The notes below the pieces were generated by a model. The model was not told where the DNA came from. It was given only the letters and a program-made list of their open reading frames with translations, and made no database searches. Made by a program: the position numbers and the translations under genes. From Methanocorpusculum sp. (GTDB taxonomy: Archaea; Halobacteriota; Methanomicrobia; Methanomicrobiales; Methanocorpusculaceae), in contig JAFQBW010000004.1 in NCBI GenBank assembly GCA_017399555.1, positions 1-64,000 of the forward strand: DNA of 64,000 bases, in the 5' to 3' direction. Numbering within the stretch: the first letter of the stretch is position 1; the number at the start of each line of letters is the position of its first letter. Of this stretch, positions 58,532 through 64,000 are shown in pieces.

Positions 58532-58951
58532 TTAGAAAGTGCGCAGAGAAACAACGCCGTTTGGTCCATTCAGGAAATCCGGGAGATAAACAAACACGGC
58601 CTTCAGCGTTTTTGCAGGGGCATTTTCCCATGCACGGTTATATTCGGATTTGAAGGGATAGAATCCCGGAGTGTCAGCAAAAACGGTCCACTCAAAAACA
58701 CCGCCGGTACCAATCATGCCCGGTTTAAACTGCGTATAGTCAGCGTGTATCAGGGAAAGCCCGTTTGACAGTACCGGTTCAGACCAGGTGTATCCCGTAG
58801 TCGGATTGCCGACCGCGGAAATAATAATCATCTCCCCGCAGTTTGCAAAAACCGTTGCTTCGGTATGCTCCGTCTCTTCTGCGGCACCGGTAGAGACAAA
58901 ACAGCCGAGAAGAACAAGGAGTGTTACGAAAAATACTGCAGATTTCTTCAT
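58532..58951 (-). CDS. Chagasin-family (I42) inhibitor, secreted
   Basis: A 139-residue paralogue with a cleavable signal peptide (FFVTLLVLLGCFVSTGAA) and no obvious lipobox at the cleavage site. The inhibitor loops are SAVGNPTTGYTWSEPVLSNG, GTGGVFEWTVFAD and SEYNRAWENAPA. The C-terminus is extended (LPDFLNGPNGVVSLRTF). It lies 56 bp upstream of the lipoprotein copy in the same direction, so one is probably soluble and one membrane-bound. Confidence 0.86.
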   Translation of the reverse strand: MKKSAVFFVTLLVLLGCFVSTGAAEETEHTEATVFANCGEMIIISAVGNPTTGYTWSEPVLSNGLSLIHADYTQFKPGMIGTGGVFEWTVFADTPGFYPFKSEYNRAWENAPAKTLKAVFVYLPDFLNGPNGVVSLRTF

Positions 58952-59061
58952 GCAGAAGAATATGCAGTCAGAGTATATAGTATTTCAGGAGGAATACTGT
59001 GGAGGATTCCCTCCCGTTTACCGCCCAAACCCTGATATCCTCTGCCAACACATTATCATGT

Positions 59062-59262
59062 ATGCAGACGATTCAGTTATCCGATAAGGCATATAACGAA
59101 CTGGTCTCGCGACGCATTGGCAGACAGTCCCTCTCCACCACACTGCTAAACAATCTCATCCCAATAGAATCAGGATGGGATGTAGAGAAACTTGATGCAG
59201 ATTTAGACAAAGAGGTCAAAAATTCCCAACGCCTCATACCCCATGATGAGGTATTCAATTGA
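59062..59262 (+). CDS. Antitoxin-like small protein (partner of RelE-type toxin)
   Basis: A 66-residue protein, MQTIQLSDKAYNELVSRRIG then a variable middle and an acidic C-terminal half (DVEKLDADLDKEVKNSQR). It has the layout of short antitoxins: a DNA-binding-like N-terminus and a flexible acidic tail. I use ATG 59062; the longer frame from 58999 begins in non-conserved sequence. It overlaps the RelE-like gene by 4 bp (TTGA). The family is not firmly recognised. Confidence 0.65.
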   Translation: MQTIQLSDKAYNELVSRRIGRQSLSTTLLNNLIPIESGWDVEKLDADLDKEVKNSQRLIPHDEVFN

Positions 59263-59561
59263 GATATCAGATTGGCTATACCAGATCTGCAGTAAAATAC
59301 ATCCAATCTCTCAGTAGTGAAGAGAAGAAAAAACTTCAGAAAACCATAGAATACTGTCTTGGAGAACACCTGTTCGACAACGACCGGAGATGCAACAAAA
59401 AACTCCTGCAGGGTTCTTACCCAAAGACATTCCGCCTTCACGTTTCGATGACACATACTGTATTCTACCGTGTTATCGACAATGGCAGATTTGTAGAAGT
59501 GGCAAACGTGATGGGCATTAATCAGGCGCACAGCAAATACGGGCTCTTCTGCCTCTTCTAA
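59259..59561 (+). CDS. RelE/ParE-superfamily toxin
   Basis: This 100-residue protein has the RelE fold pattern: RYQIGYTRSAVKYIQSLSSE, KKLLQGSYPKTFRLHVSMTH and TVFYRVIDNGRFVEVANVMG. The start is TTG 59259, overlapping the antitoxin stop. Basic residues in the third strand (FRLHV, FYRV) fit an mRNA-interferase or related activity, but the key catalytic residues vary and cannot be confirmed. Confidence 0.78.
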   Translation: MRYQIGYTRSAVKYIQSLSSEEKKKLQKTIEYCLGEHLFDNDRRCNKKLLQGSYPKTFRLHVSMTHTVFYRVIDNGRFVEVANVMGINQAHSKYGLFCLF

Positions 59562-59698
59562 ACTCTCTTTTCAGCCCTGTAAATGCCGGACTTGTCCAAT
59601 AAAAACAAACAAATCACAGATAAATTTTAAATGCGTTTCGCGCAAAAATACACCCGCATATGAAAATACGAATTGTTATTGAGATTAATTATGAAAAG

Positions 59699-59772
59699 TG
59701 CTGCGAGAGGGATCCGAACCCCCGACCTTCGGATTATGAGTCCGACGCCCTAACCAGCTAGGCCACCGCAGC
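59699..59772 (-). tRNA. tRNA-Met (CAU anticodon, elongator type)
   Basis: On the minus strand the acceptor stem GCTGCGG pairs with TCGCAGC (one G-T pair), with discriminator A. The anticodon arm is TCGGA-CTCATAA-TCCGA (anticodon CAT), and the T-arm is GGGGG-TTCGGAT-CCCTC-like. The D-arm has GGTTA. Similarity to archaeal elongator tRNA-Met is strong by eye. A tRNA-Ile with modified CAU cannot be wholly excluded. Confidence 0.9.
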
Positions 59773-59835
59773 AAAAAGTGCATATTAAGAACGCTGTTTA
59801 AGAATATATATGTTCCGAAAAATGGTTGGAGGGAA

Positions 59836-61338
59836 TTACTCCTTCTTTGCGGCGTTCTTCTGTGCTAATGCGTTCATGTACGCAGTAACTGCCGCAGTTA
59901 CCGCAATGGTTTTTCCTTTCTCGAACTTCAGCGAATCGGCGAGCTGATGCATACGAGTCTCGCTCTCGCGCATGTACTGCGAAAGGGAGCTTCTGACCGT
60001 CGGCTCGGAGAGGAAGTGCGTGTGCGTGTTTCCGGCGATGAACTCCGGATTGTTCATGACTGCATAGTGGAGCGGAAGCGTCGTCTTGACGCCTAAAATC
60101 ACATACTCCATTAATGCACGGCGCATACGGTTAATCGTCTCCTCACGCGTCATTGCACGGGCGCAGAGCTTCGCAATCATCGAGTCATAATGCGGCGGAA
60201 TCGAGTATCCGTTGTGGATACAGCTGTCGATTCGAATACCTGGTCCTCCCGGAGAGCGGTAGTGCGTAATCTTTCCGGCGTCTGCCGCGAAGTTGTTCAT
60301 CGGGTCTTCCGCATTGATACGGCATTCGATAGCATGTCCGCGGCAGGTAATCTGCTCCTGAGCATACGGAAGCGGTTCGCCTGCGGCAACCATAATCTGC
60401 ATTCTCACCATGTCAATACCGGTGATGAGTTCTGTGACCGTGTGCTCAACCTGCAGACGGGTGTTCATCTCCATGAAGTAGTAGTTGCCGTTATCATAGA
60501 GGAACTCCACTGTTCCCGCGTTCTCATAGCCGCAGGTCTTTGCGACAGTAATTGCAGACTGCGTCATTCTCTCGCGCAGTTCCGGTGTCATGATAGGACA
60601 CGGAGCCTCCTCGATTAACTTCTGGTGTCTTCTCTGAATCGAACACTCACGCTCGAACATATGGACAACATCGCCCTGCTTATCCGCAAAGACCTGCACC
60701 TCAATGTGGCGCGGCTTTGCGAGATACTTCTCGATGAAAACCGTCGAATCGCCGAATGCCGCGGCTGCAGTTCTGCTGGACTTTGCGATTGCTTCATCGA
60801 GTTCCGCCTCGTTGTTGACAATCGTCATACCAATACCGCCGCCGCCGGCAGAAGCCTTCACAATAACCGGATAGCCAATGGCTTCCGCAAATGCCTTTGC
60901 CTCATCGTGGTTTGTGGACTGCGTCCACGGTAAGACAGGGACACCTGCATCATGCATTGCCTGCTTGGAATCCAACTTGGAGCCCATCATGCGGATGGTC
61001 TCTTCCGAGGGGCCGATATAGGCAAATCCTGCCTTCTTGACCGCTCCGGAGAACGCCGCCTTCTCCGCAAGGAAACCGTATCCCGGGTGGATGGCATCAG
61101 CGCCTGCCATATCTGCCACCTCCAAGATGCGCTCGATATTCAGATAACTCTTGGTCGGGTGAGCCTGACCGATTAAGAATGCCTCATCCGCATACTTTAC
61201 ATGGAGCGCATTCTCATCCGCTTCGGAATAGACAGCGACCGTCTCAATTCCCATCTCGCGGCAGGCACGCATGACGCGGATGGCGATTTCTCCGCGGTTT
61301 GCAACTAATACTTTGTCGAAGTACTGGTTTCTGCTCAT
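59836..61338 (-). CDS. pycA: Pyruvate carboxylase subunit A (biotin carboxylase)
   Basis: This 500-residue ATP-grasp biotin carboxylase subunit carboxylates the biotin carried by PycB, supplying oxaloacetate for the incomplete reductive TCA path of methanogens. Signatures are VLVANRGEIAIRVMRACREM, IHPGYGFLAEKAAFSGAV, VKASAGGGGIGMTIV and FMEMNTRLQVEHTVTELITG. Length is typical. It overlaps the upstream pycB by 4 bp. Confidence 0.95.
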   Translation of the reverse strand: MSRNQYFDKVLVANRGEIAIRVMRACREMGIETVAVYSEADENALHVKYADEAFLIGQAHPTKSYLNIERILEVADMAGADAIHPGYGFLAEKAAFSGAVKKAGFAYIGPSEETIRMMGSKLDSKQAMHDAGVPVLPWTQSTNHDEAKAFAEAIGYPVIVKASAGGGGIGMTIVNNEAELDEAIAKSSRTAAAAFGDSTVFIEKYLAKPRHIEVQVFADKQGDVVHMFERECSIQRRHQKLIEEAPCPIMTPELRERMTQSAITVAKTCGYENAGTVEFLYDNGNYYFMEMNTRLQVEHTVTELITGIDMVRMQIMVAAGEPLPYAQEQITCRGHAIECRINAEDPMNNFAADAGKITHYRSPGGPGIRIDSCIHNGYSIPPHYDSMIAKLCARAMTREETINRMRRALMEYVILGVKTTLPLHYAVMNNPEFIAGNTHTHFLSEPTVRSSLSQYMRESETRMHQLADSLKFEKGKTIAVTAAVTAYMNALAQKNAAKKE

Positions 61339-63065
61339 TTCACCACCACAAGAACGTCTCCGCTCTGGACAACTGCTCCGTTCTCGACAAAGATTTCCGT
61401 AACCGTTCCGTCAACCGGGCTGACAACCGGATTTTCCATCTTCATAGCTTCGAGTACGAGGAGAGTGTCTCCCGCAGAAACCTTCTGACCTGCCTGGACT
61501 TTGATGTCGAGAACCATTCCCTGAATACTGCTCTTGACTCCTCCCGGCACATCTCCTCTCGGACGGTGGTTTGCATCAGCTTCGGCACTGACAACAGACT
61601 CGCCTTCCACAGATAAGATACGGACTGCAAAGACCTCTCCGTCAACTTCGACTTCCATCGAGCGCGGAATCTCGTAGTCAACAGCAGCTGCCGGTGCTGC
61701 TGCTTTCGGCTCCGGCATCGGCTCTGCCTTCTTTTCTCCTTTGAGGAAGGCGGGGGCAATAGCCGGGTAGAGGATGTAAGTTAAGACATCCTCTTCCTTC
61801 TTCACGAGTCCCTGACCTTCGGCATCTGCCTTCATCTTGTCATAGACTGGCTCTAAGGTATCAGCCGGGCGGCACTCGATTCTGTCAACCGGTCCTACAA
61901 CGGACTCGATGAATGCTAGGTCAAGTGCCTTCGGGCTCTTTCCGTAGAGACCGCGGAGGTAGTCGCGGACTTCGTTGGTGACAGTCTTGTATCTGCCGCC
62001 CATTAAGACGTTTAATACAGCCTGCGTTCCGACAATCTGAGAGGTCGGGGTAACCAGCGGCGGGTAGCCTAAGTCTGCTCTGACCTGCGGGATTTCGACT
62101 AAAACCTCGTCAAGTTTCTCTAAAGCGTTCTGCTCTTTGAGCTGAGAGACAAGGTTGGAAATCATACCTCCCGGAAGCTGATAGACCAGAACGTCGGAGT
62201 CGATGCGCATCGAGATGCCGTCGATTAAGCAGTCGTACTTTCCGCGGACTTTGACTGCTTCGTTCTTGATATTGCGCAGAGTCTCTAAGGAGATTCCGGT
62301 ATCGCGGGCAGTGCCTGCAAGCGATGCGACGATGGATTCCGTTGCCGGCTGGCTGGTACCGCCTGCAAACGGAGACATTGCAGTATCGAGAATGTCAACA
62401 CCTGCTTCGATTGCTGCCTGATAGCTCATCGGGGCAATACCGGAGGTTGAGTGCGTATGCAGACAAACCGGGATGTCAACACGCTTCTTGATGCCGGTAA
62501 TGAGTTCACGTGCTGCTTCCGGCATGATAAGACCTGCCATATCTTTGATACAAATCGAGTTACAGCCCTTGCTGTAGAGCTCTTCTGCCAGGTCAACGAA
62601 GCCGGCAATGGAGTGGACAGGGCTTGTGGTATATGATATTGTGCCCTGGAGGTGACAGCCGTTGTCGATGACTGCCTGCATCGAACGCTGCATGTTGCGG
62701 ATATCGTTTAGTGCATCGAATACGCGGAATACACCAACGCCGTTTTTGGCTGCGGCGGAGATGAATCTGTCAACAACGTCATCCGGATAGTGTTTGTATC
62801 CGACGAGGTTCTGACCGCGAAGGAGCATCTGAATCGGGGTCTTTACAAATATTTCGCGGAGATCACGCAGTCTCTGCCATGGGTCGTCGTTTAAGTAACG
62901 GATACAGGTGTCAAAGGTAGCACCTCCCCATGCTTCAACTGACCAGAAACCGGCTTTTTCCATCTCGGCGGCGAGGGAAAGCATATCTTCGGTGCGCATT
63001 CTGGTAGCCGCTAAGGACTGATGTGCATCACGAAGCGTGGTATCGGTAATTTTGAGTTGTGTCAT
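61335..63065 (-). CDS. pycB: Pyruvate carboxylase subunit B (carboxyltransferase with biotin domain)
   Basis: The 576-residue subunit contains the carboxyltransferase TIM barrel (ITDTTLRDAHQSLAATRMRT; CIKDMAGLIMPEAARELI; VCLHTHSTSGIAPMSYQAAI), a post-barrel domain, an Ala/Pro-rich linker (about 470-490) and a C-terminal biotinyl domain with VLEAMKMENPVVSPVDG, whose lysine carries biotin. The order pycB-pycA with 4-bp overlap makes the pair stoichiometric. It resembles oxaloacetate decarboxylase alpha, but the pairing with PycA supports pyruvate carboxylase. Confidence 0.95.
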   Translation of the reverse strand: MTQLKITDTTLRDAHQSLAATRMRTEDMLSLAAEMEKAGFWSVEAWGGATFDTCIRYLNDDPWQRLRDLREIFVKTPIQMLLRGQNLVGYKHYPDDVVDRFISAAAKNGVGVFRVFDALNDIRNMQRSMQAVIDNGCHLQGTISYTTSPVHSIAGFVDLAEELYSKGCNSICIKDMAGLIMPEAARELITGIKKRVDIPVCLHTHSTSGIAPMSYQAAIEAGVDILDTAMSPFAGGTSQPATESIVASLAGTARDTGISLETLRNIKNEAVKVRGKYDCLIDGISMRIDSDVLVYQLPGGMISNLVSQLKEQNALEKLDEVLVEIPQVRADLGYPPLVTPTSQIVGTQAVLNVLMGGRYKTVTNEVRDYLRGLYGKSPKALDLAFIESVVGPVDRIECRPADTLEPVYDKMKADAEGQGLVKKEEDVLTYILYPAIAPAFLKGEKKAEPMPEPKAAAPAAAVDYEIPRSMEVEVDGEVFAVRILSVEGESVVSAEADANHRPRGDVPGGVKSSIQGMVLDIKVQAGQKVSAGDTLLVLEAMKMENPVVSPVDGTVTEIFVENGAVVQSGDVLVVVK

Positions 63066-63156
63066 TTTGAAGAAAACTCCCGGCTAGTGAGTTATCTAAA
63101 CCTTAATTATTTTGGACGTGAAAGGTAAAAAAGTAGTCTATAGGGAAGAGTTGGTT

Positions 63157-63744
63157 TTATCTCTTCCAGAAGGGTTTGCTGTTTTGTGCATTCTGGCTGT
63201 TCTGCTCTCTGAGGAACTGTTCGAGGGAAGCAATCTGGTCCCAGAGGGTGAACATCTGTTCTTTTAAGGAGGCGATATCGGCAGAAAGGGCGGAGACGGA
63301 GTCGATGAACTTCTCCATGTCAATCTCGTTTTTGTCGCGGAGAGCGGCAAAACGGTGGTCCATGCTGACGACTTTTGCTTCCATGGAGCGGACGGCGAGG
63401 ATTAATTCCTCTTCGGTTTCGGTCCGCGGAATCGGTTTGGGAGCTTCTCTTGGAACATCTTTGGGCGTTTCGATTCCCATCCGTTTCATGTCTTCCAAGG
63501 CACGCTCTTCCAGGGATTTTCCGCCGCGGATAGCAGGGACGATGACGTCATGGGGAAGGCCCTGAGCGCGTAAGTCGGCAACTTTTCTGAAGCGGTCAAC
63601 GACGCTGTCTTCGTAGACGGCGACTTTGCCAATCTTTTTGCCCGGCAGGATGACTTCGTACTCTTTTGCAATCTCACGGACTTCGGATTCGGGGATACCG
63701 AGGATTACTGCAATCTCTGCAACTTTTTTCGGTGCTTCGGACAT
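63157..63744 (-). CDS. MerR-like HTH protein with coiled coil
   Basis: A 195-residue protein with an N-terminal HTH of MerR-like or phage-type (KKVAEIAVILGIPESEVREI and AVYEDSVVDRFRKVADLRAQ, about 5-80), a Pro/Glu-rich linker and a long helical region (about 105-180, SMEAKVVSMDHRFAALRDKN) ending in Asn/Gln-rich sequence. I start at ATG 63744 (MSEAPKKVAE). The frame to 63807 adds 21 unlikely residues. There is no ribosome-binding site, so it is perhaps leaderless. It may regulate pycBA, which lies directly downstream, but this is inferred only. Confidence 0.72.
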   Translation of the reverse strand: MSEAPKKVAEIAVILGIPESEVREIAKEYEVILPGKKIGKVAVYEDSVVDRFRKVADLRAQGLPHDVIVPAIRGGKSLEERALEDMKRMGIETPKDVPREAPKPIPRTETEEELILAVRSMEAKVVSMDHRFAALRDKNEIDMEKFIDSVSALSADIASLKEQMFTLWDQIASLEQFLREQNSQNAQNSKPFWKR

Positions 63745-63810
63745 AGATGTTCTACTATTCGCGGTCCTAAGAGATAAAGGAGGCGGAGTGTGTGAGTTTT
63801 TGCTCAATAT

Positions 63811-63820
63811 TTTTATATAG
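63811..63820 (+). promoter_or_regulatory. TATA box of the truncated membrane protein gene
   Basis: TTTTATATAG lies 21-30 nt before ATG 63841. The absence of a ribosome-binding site suggests a leaderless transcript. Confidence 0.5.
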
Positions 63821-63840
63821 TGTCAGCGGGATTATTCTGT

Positions 63841-64000
63841 ATGAGCGATGATGTGAAGGCAAAAGACGTCCTCATCGTTTTGGGGATAGTTGCCGCAGTA
63901 ATCCTTGTACTGACTGCGGCTGTCTGGCTGTTTACACCAAGCAGTTACGGAACAGTCTGTTTCATGCCGACAGGGGAACTGGAAGAAGGAGTGGAGATTC
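63841..64000 (+). CDS. Membrane protein, N-terminal part (cut by window end)
   Basis: The first 53 residues are visible: MSDDVKAKDVLIVLGIVAAV with a membrane helix (about 10-32), then PSSYGTVCFMPTGELEEGVE. A short charged cytoplasmic start, one helix and an outer domain are predicted. The rest lies beyond the window, so no family can be named. Confidence 0.6.
   Translation, partial: MSDDVKAKDVLIVLGIVAAVILVLTAAVWLFTPSSYGTVCFMPTGELEEGVEI

Noticed and set aside
1-64000. CRISPR array, IS element or prophage
   Set aside because: No evenly spaced direct repeats with unique spacers, no transposase or integrase, and no phage structural genes were found.

Overview
This window is archaeal and comes from a hydrogenotrophic methanogen, most likely of the order Methanomicrobiales and plausibly the genus Methanocorpusculum; the genus is my inference. 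The evidence is a family-D DNA polymerase small subunit, archaeal DnaG, RNA polymerase subunits L, D, N and K embedded in ribosomal operons, archaeal-type ribosomal proteins, the F420-reducing hydrogenase operon (frhA-D-G-B), the tetrahydromethanopterin enzyme MptA and a two-subunit pyruvate carboxylase. Many promoters have a TATA element about 30 nt before the start codon, which suggests leaderless transcripts.

Layout. 1-4.4 kb: end of an Lrp-type regulator, an aminotransferase, polymerase D small subunit, DnaG and RpoL. 4.6-10.7 kb: tRNA-Ser and the conserved operon S13-S4-S11-RpoD-L18e-L13-S9-RpoN-(tRNA-Pro)-RpoK-enolase-S2. 10.7-11.8 kb: a 1.1-kb gene-poor stretch with degenerate repeats and a possible very small hydrophobic ORF. 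11.8-16.4 kb: an acidic unknown protein, PurF, a DUF3781 protein, Amt and GlnK. 16.4-22.7 kb: an accessory island with a duplicated lipoprotein/membrane-protein family in mirrored order, a secreted metzincin-like protease and, divergent to it, a small secreted protein plus a membrane-anchored winged-helix regulator. A perfect 16-bp inverted repeat abuts both TATA boxes between them. 23-28 kb: core methionine synthase, a small XRE operon, a DUF1624 protein, CstA and a HepT/MntA toxin-antitoxin pair. 28-32.9 kb: argC-argJ-argB and NfeD/slipin.

33-38.4 kb: a GLUG-repeat surface protein with a small membrane-anchored partner, an RHH regulator, a GxxExxY protein and 1 kb of GC-rich inverted repeats. 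38.4-43.9 kb: an orphan EctB-type aminotransferase, a BMP-type binding protein, an Nramp-5TMR-LYT fusion transporter and a LivJ-like binding protein. 44.4-51.1 kb: a large repetitive surface protein and three membrane proteins (unknown, NSS symporter, TehA/SLAC1). 51.3-56.3 kb: frh operon and mptA. 56.5-64 kb: IlvC, a GNAT protein, two chagasin-like inhibitors, a RelE-type pair, tRNA-Met, pycA/pycB, a MerR-like protein and a truncated membrane protein.

The most interesting signals are: an frhG gene with two well-formed translation starts, one adding about 77 residues; the symmetric operator controlling the protease island; the mirrored lipoprotein cluster with a recurrent 20-nt 3' element; the Nramp-LytS fusion beside two orphan binding proteins; and a family of long intergenic inverted repeats of 230-320 bp.
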